Assembly: GCF_009923995.1 (NCBI RefSeq)
Contig: NZ_RFSK01000021.1
Coordinates: forward strand, 20,582-84,581
Length of the DNA: 64,000 nucleotides
Reading direction: 5' to 3'
DNA from: Janthinobacterium sp.
Lineage (GTDB): Bacteria; Pseudomonadota; Gammaproteobacteria; Burkholderiales; Burkholderiaceae_D
In this document: in pieces, positions 26,249 to 35,030 of the stretch
Layout of the letters: every line of letters starts with the position of its first letter
Position numbering within the stretch: position 1 is the stretch's first letter
Notes under the pieces: generated by a model
The model's input: only the letters and a program-made list of their open reading frames with translations
The model's database searches: none
What the model was told of the DNA's origin: nothing
Made by a program: the position numbers and the translations under genes

Positions 26249-27289
26249 TCATTCGTCGAGCATGGCCAGCAGCTGGCTGCTGAGAAATTCGCGGTAGCCT
26301 GCGCCGTCGCGCTGCAGGAAGCGCGCGGCCAGGCCCTGCTCTTCGGCCAGCGCCATGCCCGCTTCGGCACCGAGCACCGTCAGGGCCGTCGACCAGGCGT
26401 CGGCCGCCATGCATTCGGCATGCACGACGGTGACGGACGCGAGCTGATTGGCGATCGGCATGCCGCTGCGGGGATCGATGGTATGGGAAAAACGCGCCGA
26501 ACCGTCGTCATAGAAACGCCGGTAGTCGCCCGACGTCGCCACGGACAGGCCATGCAGCGCCAGCAGCATTTCCGCCGGATGCCGTGCATTATCGGCACTA
26601 TCGGCAGCGCCATCGACCTGTTCCAGCATGACCCACCACGGCTGGCCGTCGGGCTTGCTGCCTGCACCGCGCAGCTCGCCGCCCACTTCGACCAGGTAGT
26701 GATGGATGCCCTGGCTGTCCAGGTAGCGGGCCAGGCGGTCCACGCCATAGCCCTTGGCGATGGCGGACAGGTCCAGCTGCAAGCCGCCGGGCTGGCGCGC
26801 GCGGCGGGCCGGCAAGTCCAGTTCCAGGCGGCGGCGCTGACGCTGCGACAGCAGCAGGGCCACCGTATCGTCTTTCGGCGGCAGGAAGCCGGGCTGGTCG
26901 TAGCGGTTGCGGGGGCCGAAGCCCCACAGGTTGACGAGGGCGCCCGCGCACGGGTCATACGCGCCACCGGACGCCTGCGCCACATGCATGGCAAAGCCCA
27001 GCACCTCGCAGAAGGCGGCGGGCAGGCTGTGCCAGCTGCCCGCCTCGGCCCGGTTGAAGCGGCCCAGGTCCGAGTCCTCGTCCCAGTGGCTCATTTGCGC
27101 CACGACCAGGTCCAGCTGCTGCTGCAAGCCCTGCTGCAGGTCGGCGCTGCCGGCCCGGCCCGGCATGGCGGATTCCAGCAGGCGCACGGACCAGCTGGTG
27201 CCCATGGACAGGCCGCGCAAGTCCCGGATCGCGGCGCCGGGCGGCGCGACCTCATCGGAAATATGCTGGGGCAGCAGGACCCGGCGCAT
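26249..27289 (-). CDS. apbE: FAD:protein FMN transferase ApbE
   Basis: Transfers FMN from FAD to Thr/Ser of target proteins. About 346 residues. Conserved blocks: MGTSWSV near the N-terminus, GGAYDPCAGALVNLWGF, LDLSAIAKGYGVD, EVGGELRGAG and HTIDPRSGMPI. No signal peptide or lipobox is seen: the ORF opens at a TTG (27295) or, preferably, ATG 27289 (MRRVLLPQH), just after the DUF4198 stop. Many ApbE proteins are periplasmic lipoproteins, so this one may act in the cytoplasm. The likely target is the DUF2271 protein of the same operon. Confidence 0.93.
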   Translation of the reverse strand: MRRVLLPQHISDEVAPPGAAIRDLRGLSMGTSWSVRLLESAMPGRAGSADLQQGLQQQLDLVVAQMSHWDEDSDLGRFNRAEAGSWHSLPAAFCEVLGFAMHVAQASGGAYDPCAGALVNLWGFGPRNRYDQPGFLPPKDDTVALLLSQRQRRRLELDLPARRARQPGGLQLDLSAIAKGYGVDRLARYLDSQGIHHYLVEVGGELRGAGSKPDGQPWWVMLEQVDGAADSADNARHPAEMLLALHGLSVATSGDYRRFYDDGSARFSHTIDPRSGMPIANQLASVTVVHAECMAADAWSTALTVLGAEAGMALAEEQGLAARFLQRDGAGYREFLSSQLLAMLDE

Positions 27290-27315
27290 CGGCAAGCTGG
27301 CGAACGGACCGCCGC

Positions 27316-28140
27316 TTACTGCGGCAGCACTTCCACGGAAGCGGCGTAGGTGGCCCGGCGCTCCGGCATCACGGGCGGCTGGCCGGCCACGGCGGGGGCG
27401 GCCGCAGGCCAGGTGCTGCTCAGGTAATACATGCCGGCGGCCGGCACGGTGAACGTGATCTCGCCCTTGGCATCCGTGCTCTGGCGGATTTCACCGAGCA
27501 CGCCACGATAGCGCACGCCGCCCGGCACGAGGCTGAAGGCCTGGTTGGCGGCCGGCTTGCCGTCGATCAGGAAACGCCACGTGGCTTTCTCGCCCGCGCG
27601 CAAGTCGTTCGGATGGGTGACGGGCACGAATTCCAGGCCCACGCCCGTCGGCTTGAACACTTCCGTGCTCGTCTCGCCATTGCTGAAGAAGGTTTCCAGG
27701 CGCGCTGCCGTGCGCGTGACTTTCACATCCTTCGCATCGGCCGGCACGTCCTTCTTGAAGCTTTCCTCGTTGCCACGGAAACGCTTCTGCTCGCCGTTCA
27801 CCGTGTAGCTGCCCATCACGTTTTGCGACACGATGGCCGCCTTGTAGGTGCCAGGCTTTTCCATCTTCACGTCAAACACGCTGCGCAGGCGGCCCGTCAG
27901 GGTATTGGCCGGCGTGACTGGCGCGCCATCCGGGCCCGTCACCTGCAGCGCGTCCAGGCGCAGCGGCTGGTGGTCGATCTCGAACAGGCCGTCGGACACG
28001 GCCGCGTCCACCGTGACCCAGGCGTCCTTGCTTTCCACCATCGTGCTCGATGGCACCATCCAGCCGCGGTGGGCGTGGGCATTCATGGCCAGGCCGGCCA
28101 GGGCCAGGGCGATCAGCGGTTTATTCAGTTGCTTGAACAT
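27316..28140 (-). CDS. DUF4198 periplasmic protein
   Basis: A 274-residue exported protein. A Sec signal peptide (MFKQLNKPLIALALAGLAMN) ends AHA, so the mature protein begins HRGWMVPS, a histidine N-terminus that could bind a metal. The body is beta-rich (VFDVKMEKPGTY, GEITFTVPAAGMYYLSS), typical of DUF4198, a family often found near metal uptake genes. It lies between DUF2271 and apbE in the Fur-controlled operon. A role in iron or other metal handling is inferred. Confidence 0.87.
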   Translation of the reverse strand: MFKQLNKPLIALALAGLAMNAHAHRGWMVPSSTMVESKDAWVTVDAAVSDGLFEIDHQPLRLDALQVTGPDGAPVTPANTLTGRLRSVFDVKMEKPGTYKAAIVSQNVMGSYTVNGEQKRFRGNEESFKKDVPADAKDVKVTRTAARLETFFSNGETSTEVFKPTGVGLEFVPVTHPNDLRAGEKATWRFLIDGKPAANQAFSLVPGGVRYRGVLGEIRQSTDAKGEITFTVPAAGMYYLSSTWPAAAPAVAGQPPVMPERRATYAASVEVLPQ

Positions 28141-28152
28141 GATGGGGGCGCC

Positions 28153-28668
28153 TTATGGTTTGAGTTGGACGACGACATTGCCGAGTTCTTCCTTGCCCTT
28201 GCCAGGTACGGACTGGGCCGACTTCAGCGGCCACTGGAACGGCACGCGCACCAGTTCGCGTCCGCCCGCTTCGCGCGCCGCTTCCACCACGACCTGGTAT
28301 TCGCCGGCCGGCAACTTGTCCAGCAAGGCCTTGGCGCCGGGGAAGGTCAGGGTATGTTCACCGGGGGCGCGCGTGGCGCCGCTGACGCCGTCGACGGGCA
28401 TGGCCAGGTCGCGGCCGCTCTTGCGCCACCACTGGCGCATGTCCTTCAGCCATTTTTCGCCCGCCTTGTCCTTCTTCTTCACGTCGTACAGCACGGCCAG
28501 GTTGCCCACCACCTTCTGGTCTGCCGTTTCCAGCCATGCCGCCACGTATGGACGGTGGTATTCCGCCACGTTCAGTTGCGGAATTTCAATCTTGAGGGAC
28601 AGGTCGGCTGCCATCGCCGAAGTGCCGATCAGGGGAAGGCCAAGCGCCAGGGAGTAGCGTAATTTCAT
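28153..28668 (-). CDS. DUF2271 periplasmic protein with a candidate flavinylation motif
   Basis: A 171-residue exported protein with the signal peptide MKLRYSLALGLPLIGTSAMA cleaved before ADLSLK. The mature domain is DUF2271. It contains DGVSGATRAPG, which fits the D-x-x-S-G-A-T motif that ApbE modifies with FMN on Thr in FMN-binding domains. With apbE in the operon, covalent FMN attachment is likely, making this the extracytoplasmic flavin carrier of the module. The motif call is mine; from memory, genome surveys have linked DUF2271 to ApbE. Confidence 0.87.
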   Translation of the reverse strand: MKLRYSLALGLPLIGTSAMAADLSLKIEIPQLNVAEYHRPYVAAWLETADQKVVGNLAVLYDVKKKDKAGEKWLKDMRQWWRKSGRDLAMPVDGVSGATRAPGEHTLTFPGAKALLDKLPAGEYQVVVEAAREAGGRELVRVPFQWPLKSAQSVPGKGKEELGNVVVQLKP

Positions 28669-28699
28669 GGTGTGCCTGTAAAAAGAAGAATAAAAACGA

Positions 28700-29353
28700 T
28701 CAGTGAATAAACAGCAAGGCGATCGCGCAGGGTATCAAGATACCGAGGCCAACCATCGGCCAGGTAAATGGCCGGTTGGCCGCGTGGAACTTCAAAATCA
28801 GCAGGCCCGTCAGGCAAAACACGAGGCAGGCGCCGGCAAAGATGTCGATGAACCAGTTCCAGGCCACGCCCGTGTTGCGGCCCTTGTGGACATCGTTGAG
28901 CCAGGACACCCAGCCCCGGTCCGTCAATTCATATTCGGCGGCCCCGTCTTCCAGGCCGATGCGCACCCAGGCGTCGCCGCCCGCCTTGGGCAGCGGCAGA
29001 TACACTTCGTCCACGCTCCACTCGGCGGGACGGCCGCCCGCATTGAGCGACCATTGCTGCGCAAGCCAGCGCTCGGCGGCGGCCGGCAGGGGCGCGTTGG
29101 CGCCGTCGTGCTGGGCGGCAAAGGCGGCCAGTTGCGTGACCAAGGGGGCCGGCAGGGTCGCCTGCTGGCGCGTGATGGATGGCTTGGCTTCGATCTGGCT
29201 GGCGTGGTTCAGGGTGATGCCGGTAATGGCGAACAGAAACATGCCCAGCAGGCAAAGCGCCGAGCTGATCCAATGCCATTGGTGCAAATTCTTCAGCCAG
29301 ACGGCGCGGCTGGCGTTGTTCTTGGCCTTGTCGGCGGCGTCCGTCTTAGCCAT
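28700..29353 (-). CDS. PepSY-associated transmembrane protein
   Basis: A 217-residue inner-membrane protein. An N-terminal helix (about 28-50, HWISSALCLLGMFLFAITGI) starts after a short basic cytoplasmic tail. A periplasmic domain (about 55-165) follows, then two C-terminal helices (NWFIDIFAGACLVFCLTGLL and the final GLGILIPCAIALLFIH). The HQWHW and VHKGRN histidines resemble PepSY_TM/PiuB-type proteins, where histidines can bind heme. First gene of the operon; it probably passes electrons across the membrane. Confidence 0.85.
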   Translation of the reverse strand: MAKTDAADKAKNNASRAVWLKNLHQWHWISSALCLLGMFLFAITGITLNHASQIEAKPSITRQQATLPAPLVTQLAAFAAQHDGANAPLPAAAERWLAQQWSLNAGGRPAEWSVDEVYLPLPKAGGDAWVRIGLEDGAAEYELTDRGWVSWLNDVHKGRNTGVAWNWFIDIFAGACLVFCLTGLLILKFHAANRPFTWPMVGLGILIPCAIALLFIH

Positions 29354-29449
29354 GGACCGCTCCCGGCAGGCGGCGAGCCCCGTGGCGCGACAAGTCAGTG
29401 TGCTTCATTCCCATCCTTCAATCCCGCTCCATGCCCATAGTTTCAAACA

Positions 29450-29479
29450 AATGATAATGATTATCATTTATTAAGTCAA
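29450..29479 (-). promoter_or_regulatory. Fur-controlled promoter of the PepSY-DUF2271-DUF4198-apbE operon
   Basis: On the minus strand TTGACT (29479-29474), a 17-bp spacer and TATCAT (29456-29451) form a good sigma-70 promoter. The spacer and -10 are covered by AATGATAATGATTATCATT (29450-29468), an almost perfect Fur box. It lies about 100 bp upstream of the PepSY start. Strong iron repression is expected. Confidence 0.88.
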
Positions 29480-29629
29480 TACATGGGGACGTCCGCAAGG
29501 GCGGCGTTTTGTAACAACTTTGAAACATGGCGCCACGCAGGCCGGCAAGCCCGTTACGTAAGCTGGCGTACAGAGCCGCATGCCGTGCCCGCCTATGCTT
29601 TGTTCAGGACAATCAACGGGGAGCACACC

Positions 29630-30127
29630 ATGCAACAGTATTCCAGCGAACAACTGGCCAGCATCGCGGCCAGGATCAAGAGCGTCAAATTCGGCATGCT
29701 CACCACCAGCGACGACATGCGCACGCTGACCAGCCGGCCCTTGACCCAGCAGCAAATCGACAATGACGGGCAGATCTGGTTTTTTGTGTCGGACGACGCC
29801 AGCTATGCGCGCGATTTGCTGAACAATCCGCAAGTCAATGTCAGCTTTGTCGACACGGGCGACAGCCTGTACGTGTCCGTCTGCGGCCATGCGCAGCTGC
29901 TGAAAGACCGCGCCAAGGCGGAAGAGCTGTGGAGTCCGCTCGTGAAAGCCTGGTTCCCCGGCGGACTCGACGATCCCAAGCTGTCGCTGATCAAGGTGAC
30001 GATACAGTCGGCCGAATACTGGGACAGCAGCGCCAGCAAGATGATGCAATTCTATGAAATGGCCAAGGCCGCCATCACGGGCGAGCCGCCGAAGGACGTG
30101 GGGGAACACGGCCGGGTCGACCTGTAG
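29630..30127 (+). CDS. Pyridoxamine 5'-phosphate oxidase-like general stress protein
   Basis: A 165-residue split-barrel flavin-binding protein of the general stress protein 26 type. It has the typical blocks GMLTTSDDMRTLTSRPLT, WFFVSDDASYARDLLNNPQV and AEELWSPLVKAWFPGGLDDP. The start MQQYSSEQLA at 29630 follows GGGGAGCACACC; the track's extra 49 residues come from the upstream region. Substrate unknown; FMN or F420-like cofactor binding is typical of the family. Divergent from the Fur-controlled operon. Confidence 0.9.
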   Translation: MQQYSSEQLASIAARIKSVKFGMLTTSDDMRTLTSRPLTQQQIDNDGQIWFFVSDDASYARDLLNNPQVNVSFVDTGDSLYVSVCGHAQLLKDRAKAEELWSPLVKAWFPGGLDDPKLSLIKVTIQSAEYWDSSASKMMQFYEMAKAAITGEPPKDVGEHGRVDL

Positions 30128-30141
30128 CAGGATCGCGTCAT

Positions 30142-30184
30142 TTTACCCGGGTGTTATTGACTTTCATTTTAACCCGGGTAAAAT
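30142..30184 (+). promoter_or_regulatory. Promoter with paired ACCCGGGT operators upstream of DUF2239
   Basis: TTGACT (30157-30162), 16 bp, then TAAAAT (30179-30184) form a promoter. Two identical palindromes ACCCGGGT lie at 30145-30152 and 30172-30179, the second inside the spacer and touching the -10. Together they make an 11-bp perfect inverted repeat, TTTACCCGGGT / ACCCGGGTAAA. The sites are 27 bp apart, nearly three helical turns, so a repressor bridging both is plausible. Confidence 0.75.
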
Positions 30185-30210
30185 TGCCTGCATTATCCAT
30201 GGAGGCCCAT

Positions 30211-30816
30211 ATGCAGACCGATATCCCCGCCGCACCCCGCTACACCGCCTTTGCCGGCCAGCGGAAAGTCGCCGCAGGTCCCTTGCACGGCGTGGCGCAG
30301 TCGCTGAAGGAACTGGTGACGCGCGACCCGGCGGCACAAATCCTCATCTTTGACGACGCCAGCGGCAGCCAGGTGGACCTCAACCTGCATGGCAGCCTGG
30401 ACGAGGTGCTGCAGCGCCTGCCCCGCGCGCCGGCACCGCAGGCGCCGGACGCGCCCGCCCCTGCCCGCACGGCGGGGCGGCCGAAACTGGGCGTGGTGGC
30501 ACGCGAAATCACCTTGCTGCCCCGTCACTGGGAATGGCTGGCCACGCAGCCGGGCGGCGCCTCCGTCGCCTTGCGCAAGCTGGTGGAACATGCGCAGCGG
30601 GGCAACAAGGCGCAGGACGAGCAGCGCCAGGCGCGCGAAGCGGCATATAAGGTCATGAGCGCGCTCGCCGGCGATGCGCCCGGCTTCGAGGAAGCCTGCC
30701 GCGCCCTGTTCGCCGGGCGGCAGCAGGCATTTCTGGCGTGCGTGCAGGATTGGCCAGCGGACGTGCAGGCGCACGTCCTGCAACTGGCCCAAGGAGGATG
30801 GTCAGACGACGCTTGA
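30211..30816 (+). CDS. DUF2239 family protein
   Basis: A 201-residue soluble protein. The N-terminus MQTDIPAAPRYTAFAGQRKV and the segment GRPKLGVVAREITLLPRHWE followed by WLATQPGGASVALRKLVEHA match the DUF2239 family. The second segment resembles the ribbon/helix arrangement of a small DNA-binding domain, so an autoregulatory role is possible. Function is not established. GGAGG lies 5 bases upstream of the ATG at 30211; the track's earlier start falls inside the promoter. Confidence 0.83.
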   Translation: MQTDIPAAPRYTAFAGQRKVAAGPLHGVAQSLKELVTRDPAAQILIFDDASGSQVDLNLHGSLDEVLQRLPRAPAPQAPDAPAPARTAGRPKLGVVAREITLLPRHWEWLATQPGGASVALRKLVEHAQRGNKAQDEQRQAREAAYKVMSALAGDAPGFEEACRALFAGRQQAFLACVQDWPADVQAHVLQLAQGGWSDDA

Positions 30817-30830
30817 CGGGTCAGCGCGGC

Positions 30831-31094
30831 TCAGACGCCCGTGCTGCCCGTCGTGTCGGGCGCGTCGTCGGCGCTCTGGCGGCTCTGGCCGGCCGAGCCG
30901 GACTGGTGATGCGGTAGGCGGTCGGCACGCCGCACTTCGCCGATGGAAAACAGATCGTCGCCGATATCGAGTCCTTGCTCGCTATCGACCAGCACAAAGC
31001 TCTCGGCCGCGTCGGCCGTGCTTTGCTTGCTGCCTGCCGTGGACGGCGCGCCGCCCTGGCTATTGCCTGGCTGTGGCGTGGTGGAGTTGCCCAT
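30831..31094 (-). CDS. Small acidic, probably disordered protein
   Basis: An 87-residue protein, MGNSTTPQPGNSQGGAPSTA at the start, rich in Ser, Gly, Gln and Asp, with one more hydrophobic block (ESFVLVDSEQGLDIGDDLFS). No signal, membrane helix or known family. GGGAG lies upstream of the tandem ATG codons at 31097 and 31094. It ends 14 bp from the convergent DUF2239 gene. Composition resembles stress-induced hydrophilic proteins such as the neighbouring KGG protein. Confidence 0.65.
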   Translation of the reverse strand: MGNSTTPQPGNSQGGAPSTAGSKQSTADAAESFVLVDSEQGLDIGDDLFSIGEVRRADRLPHHQSGSAGQSRQSADDAPDTTGSTGV

Positions 31095-31251
31095 CATCTT
31101 CTCCCTGATCGTTGACTGCGGATTGCGTGCGGAGTGCGTGCGCACAAGCTAGGGGCCGATAACAGCCGCCTTGCCAGCGCCGCTCATTCATCATAGTCCA
31201 TGCCTGCTGCAATGCATCAAAATTTTCACGGCTGCGCCTGCGCGCTGCGCT

Positions 31252-31307
31252 GCACGTGGCCGGCCGATGCCAGGCAGGCATGCGCCGGCCATGCACCGGC
31301 CACGTGC
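31252..31307. repeat. 12-bp perfect inverted repeat in the spacer after the KGG gene
   Basis: GCACGTGGCCGG and CCGGCCACGTGC flank a 32-nt GC-rich spacer that can fold further. It lies 15 bp downstream of the KGG gene stop and upstream of the small acidic gene. No T tract follows, so this may be an RNA-stabilising hairpin or a factor-dependent terminator. Confidence 0.55.
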
Positions 31308-31322
31308 GCCGTGCGGCCTCCC

Positions 31323-31694
31323 TTACTTGTTGCGCGAAGCAGACCCCGAGCCGGAGCCCTGCCCGCCGCTTTGCTTGTTGCCACTGTCGCGATTGCCGTC
31401 CTGGTTCATGCTGGCATTGTCGCGCGTGCCGCCGGAGCTGGCGGCACTTTGCCGGTTGGCATCGTTCTTGTGGCTTTGGCTGCCTGCGCGGCGCGCTTCT
31501 TCGGACGTGAACTCATGCGCCGTGCCCTTTTCATGGGCGGCACGCCCCCCTTCGCTGGCGATTTCGCGCTGCTGTGCCGGGTCCATGGACGCGAAGCCAC
31601 GCTTGCTGGTATCGCTCTGCTTGCTGCCGCCGCCGCTACCGGCGCTGCTACTGGTTTTACTGCCCTGCTGTTTATTGTCGCTCGATGTGGCCAT
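31323..31694 (-). CDS. KGG-motif stress protein (YciG/GsiB-like)
   Basis: A 123-residue hydrophilic, probably disordered protein. The centre has the KGG-type repeat: RGFASMDPAQQREIASEGGR, AAHEKGTAHEFTSEEA and ARRAGSQSHKN. Serine/glycine/glutamine-rich tails flank it. Such proteins are induced by stress and stationary phase, with a suggested protectant role. The start MATSSDNKQQ at 31694 follows GGAGATCATC. The track's longer version adds unrelated sequence. Confidence 0.87.
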   Translation of the reverse strand: MATSSDNKQQGSKTSSSAGSGGGSKQSDTSKRGFASMDPAQQREIASEGGRAAHEKGTAHEFTSEEARRAGSQSHKNDANRQSAASSGGTRDNASMNQDGNRDSGNKQSGGQGSGSGSASRNK

Positions 31695-31847
31695 GATGAT
31701 CTCCTTGATCGATAGAATCAGAAAACAGTGCATGCAATTCTTCCCCGCGCATGGCAAGGGAGACGTCATCTTAGTGCGCGCATGGGGTGCAAGAAATAGG
31801 AGGATGGCAAGCGCTCATGTAGGAAGAGTCCCGCCCTTGGTGGCGAA

Positions 31848-31875
31848 GTTACTTTTAGTTTTCCACCAAAAGTAC
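31848..31875. repeat. Imperfect GTTACTTTT/AAAAGTA inverted repeat
   Basis: TACTTTT pairs with AAAAGTA around 11 bases, in a spacer between the pdeM stop and the KGG gene. It resembles the GTTACTTTT-type palindromes I remember as common between betaproteobacterial genes. An overlapping TTGGTGG/CCACCAA pair gives an alternative fold. Only one copy was noticed. Confidence 0.4.
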
Positions 31876-31889
31876 CAGACACTCAGCAG

Positions 31890-32558
31890 TTACAGGGGGA
31901 CGGGAAAGATGGCCGCATCGGCCGTCACGTACACGCGCTCGCCCGCGGCAGGCCGCACCGCGTGGCCGCCCGTGAAGGCGCCGAACGAGGGCAGGATGGT
32001 GCGTTCCTGGCCCAGCAGGAAGCATGGCAGGCGCAGGCCGCCGCGCCCGGCGCGCAGGTGGAACACGGGATGCACGTGGCCCGCCAGCACATGGCCGGCC
32101 GCCGCGGTGTCCGGATGATGGCAGAACGACAAATTTCCCACCGTGTGCGGCTCGTCGACCATGCGGATGCCCAGCGCCGCCGCCGGGTCGCCCGCATGCT
32201 GGTCATGGTTGCCGCGCACCACCGTCAGGCGCAGGCCGGGATGGCGCGTGCGCCAGACCAGCATGGCCGCCACGGTGGCGGGCGCGTGCGCGGCGCGCGC
32301 GTGCAGGAAGTCACCCAGGAAGACGACCTCCTCGCTGGCGTAGGTGGCCAGCAAGGCGTCCAGCGCCAGCAGGTTTTGCGAGGTGGTGCCGCGTGGCACG
32401 GGCACGCCCAGCGCACGGAAGGCCGCCGCCTTGCCGAAATGGATGTCGGCCACGACCAGCATCTTGCGCGCCGGCCAGTACACGGCCTTGTGCGCCAGCA
32501 GCCACAGCTGCTCGCCCGCCAGTTCCACGACGCAATGCGTTGGGCGCTGGCCGTTCAT
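31890..32558 (-). CDS. pdeM: Ligase-associated DNA damage response endonuclease PdeM
   Basis: Calcineurin-like metallophosphoesterase, 222 residues, with the metal-binding blocks [34 protein letters not shown] and [10 protein letters not shown]. This form is always found with the ligase-associated helicase, ligase and exonuclease, as here. Its ATG overlaps the helicase stop by 4 bp (ATGA), so the two are co-translated. Last gene of the repair operon. Confidence 0.92.
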   Translation of the reverse strand: MNGQRPTHCVVELAGEQLWLLAHKAVYWPARKMLVVADIHFGKAAAFRALGVPVPRGTTSQNLLALDALLATYASEEVVFLGDFLHARAAHAPATVAAMLVWRTRHPGLRLTVVRGNHDQHAGDPAAALGIRMVDEPHTVGNLSFCHHPDTAAAGHVLAGHVHPVFHLRAGRGGLRLPCFLLGQERTILPSFGAFTGGHAVRPAAGERVYVTADAAIFPVPL

Positions 32559-35020
32559 GCGGCGGCCTTTTCCAGTGCACTGACGAGACGCGCCACCCGG
32601 TCCGACAGCTTTTCCGTCGTCAGCTGTTCGCGGAAGCGCTCGACCATCAGGCCGAAGGCGAAGGGCGACGCCCGCTCCAGGGGCTGCAGGGCAATCGTGC
32701 GTCCATGCAGCTCGCGCAGGGTGGCGCGCAGGCGCGTCAGTTCCAGCTCCTGCTCCAGCACTTCGCGCTGTGCCTGGCTCAGCAGCAAGTTGGCCGCATC
32801 ATGCCTGCGGAACACTTCAAAGAACAGCGAGGACGAAGCCTGCAGCTGGCGCGCGCTCTTCGGCTGGCCCGGATAGCCCTGGAACACGAGGCCGGCGATG
32901 CGGGCGATTTCGCGGAAGCGCCGCTGCGACAGTTCCGTCGCGTTCAGGCTGGCCAGCACGTCTTCCAGCAAGTGCTGCGTGCTGAACAGGGCTAGCCCCC
33001 CGCCCGTGGCCGCGTCGAACAGGGGCGCGTAGTCAAGCTCGCTGGCGCCCAGCAATTCGAAGCCGTAGTCGTTGACGGCGATGGACAGGGTGGCCGGCTG
33101 TGCGCGGGCGATGCGGTAGGCCAGCAGGGATGCCAGTCCCAGGTGCACGGAGCGCCCCGCGAACGGGTAGACGAACAGGTGATGACCTTCCCGGCTGGAC
33201 AGGGTTTCCACCAGCAGGGCCGCGCGCGTGGGCAAGGCGGACCAGCGCGCCTGGATGGCCAGCAAGGGGGCCAGCGCGCGCATTTCCGGTCCGCTGGCCC
33301 GCCCCTCCTGAGCCAGCTGCAGCTGGTCCAGCACGGCATGCGCCAGTTCCGACGACAGGGGCATCTTGCCGCCCTGCCAGCGCGGCACGGCGCCGCGGCT
33401 GCCGGTAGCCCGCCGCACGTACGCCGTCATCTCGTGCACGCGCACGAATTCCAGGATGCGCCCGCCAAACAAAAAATGGTCGCCCTGCCGCAGGCGCGAA
33501 ATGAACGATTCCTCGATGCTGCCTATCCTGCCGCCGCTCATGAACTTGACCTGGATCGCCGCTTCCGAGACGATGGTGCCGATGCTCATGCGGTGGCGCC
33601 GCGCCAGCGCCGCGTCCGGCACGCGGTAGACACCGTCGTCGTCCGGCAGCACGCGCCGGTATTCCGGGTACACGGTGAGGCTTTGCCCGCCCCGCGCGAC
33701 GAAATCGAGCGCCCATTGCCACTCGCCGGGCGTCAGGTGGCGGTAGGACCACGCCTTGCGCACTTCCCCGTACAGTTCCTGCGACTGGAAGCCGCCGCCC
33801 AGCGCCACCGTCACCAGGTGCTGCACCAGCACGTCGAGCGGCTTGTCGGGCACGGGCCGCGCTTCCAGGTGGCCCTGCGCCAGGGCGGCACGGGCGCCGG
33901 CCGCTTCCAGCAATTCCAGGCTGTTGGTGGGCACCAGGGTGACGCGCGAGATGCGCCCCGGCGCGTGGCCGCTGCGCCCGGCCCGCTGCACCAGGCGGGC
34001 GATGCCCTTCGCGCTGCCCACCTGCAGCACCCGTTCGACGGGCAGAAAATCCACGCCCAGGTCCAGGCTGGACGTGCACACGACTGCTTTCAGCTCGCCC
34101 GTCTTCAAATGCTGCTCGACCCACTCGCGAACTTCGCGGTCCAGCGAACCGTGGTGCAGGGCGATCAGTCCCGCCCAGTCGGGCCGCGCATCGAGCAAAT
34201 GCTGGTACCACAGCTCCGCCTGCGAACGCGTATTCGTAAACACCAGGGTGGTGGCGCTGCCCTCGATTTCCGCGATCAGCGGTTGCAGCATCTGGATGCC
34301 CAGGTGGCCGCCCCAGGGAAAGCGCGTGGGATTGACGGGGATCAAACTGTCGACGAGGATGCGCTTCCTGACCTTGCCTTCGACGAGCACGCCGTCATTG
34401 TCGTCGCCCAGCAGCACGTCCTGCGCCTGCACCAGGTTGCCCAGGGTGGCCGACAGGCCCCACGTCATCAGGGTTTCCTGCCAGCGGCGCAGCCGGGCCA
34501 GCGCCAGCTGCACCTGCACGCCGCGCTTGCTGCCCATCAATTCGTGCCACTCGTCGACGATCACCGTTTCCAGCAAGGCGAAGCGTTCCCGTGCATCCGC
34601 CTGGCTCAGCATCAGGGACAGGCTTTCCGGCGTTGTGACGAGCACGTCGGGCCAGGCCTTGGCCTGCCTTGCCCGCTGCGCCGCGCTCGTGTCGCCCGTG
34701 CGCGCCTCGATGCGCCAGCCCGGTGCGAGATCGGCGCCGGAGGCCTGCAGGGCGCGCACCGTGTCGGCCGCCAGCGCGCGCATGGGCGTAATCCACAGCA
34801 CGCGCAAGCCCTGCTTGCGGCTCTTGCGCGCCAGGCGCTCGGCGCGCAGCAGGGCGCCGAACCACACGGCGTAGGTCTTGCCCGACCCCGTGCTCGCATG
34901 CAGCAGGCCGGACCGGCCTTGCGCGGCCGCGCGCCAGACGCCGCGCTGGAACGGAAACACCTTCCAGCCGCGCCCGAGGAACCAGGCGTCGATGCGCTGC
35001 GCCAGCGCGCCTTTGCTCAT
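32555..35020 (-). CDS. Ligase-associated DEXH-box DNA helicase (Lhr type)
   Basis: An 821-residue superfamily 2 helicase. Walker [14 protein letters not shown], Walker [10 protein letters not shown], motif III-like GLSATLGN and the C-terminal helicase motif [11 protein letters not shown] are clear. An Lhr-type winged-helix/beta-sheet region follows (about 420-820). In Mycobacterium the related Lhr is a 3'-5' translocase induced by DNA damage. It lies 11 bp downstream of the ligase gene and overlaps pdeM. Confidence 0.93.
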   Translation of the reverse strand: MSKGALAQRIDAWFLGRGWKVFPFQRGVWRAAAQGRSGLLHASTGSGKTYAVWFGALLRAERLARKSRKQGLRVLWITPMRALAADTVRALQASGADLAPGWRIEARTGDTSAAQRARQAKAWPDVLVTTPESLSLMLSQADARERFALLETVIVDEWHELMGSKRGVQVQLALARLRRWQETLMTWGLSATLGNLVQAQDVLLGDDNDGVLVEGKVRKRILVDSLIPVNPTRFPWGGHLGIQMLQPLIAEIEGSATTLVFTNTRSQAELWYQHLLDARPDWAGLIALHHGSLDREVREWVEQHLKTGELKAVVCTSSLDLGVDFLPVERVLQVGSAKGIARLVQRAGRSGHAPGRISRVTLVPTNSLELLEAAGARAALAQGHLEARPVPDKPLDVLVQHLVTVALGGGFQSQELYGEVRKAWSYRHLTPGEWQWALDFVARGGQSLTVYPEYRRVLPDDDGVYRVPDAALARRHRMSIGTIVSEAAIQVKFMSGGRIGSIEESFISRLRQGDHFLFGGRILEFVRVHEMTAYVRRATGSRGAVPRWQGGKMPLSSELAHAVLDQLQLAQEGRASGPEMRALAPLLAIQARWSALPTRAALLVETLSSREGHHLFVYPFAGRSVHLGLASLLAYRIARAQPATLSIAVNDYGFELLGASELDYAPLFDAATGGGLALFSTQHLLEDVLASLNATELSQRRFREIARIAGLVFQGYPGQPKSARQLQASSSLFFEVFRRHDAANLLLSQAQREVLEQELELTRLRATLRELHGRTIALQPLERASPFAFGLMVERFREQLTTEKLSDRVARLVSALEKAAA

Positions 35021-35030
35021 GGCGCGCCTT

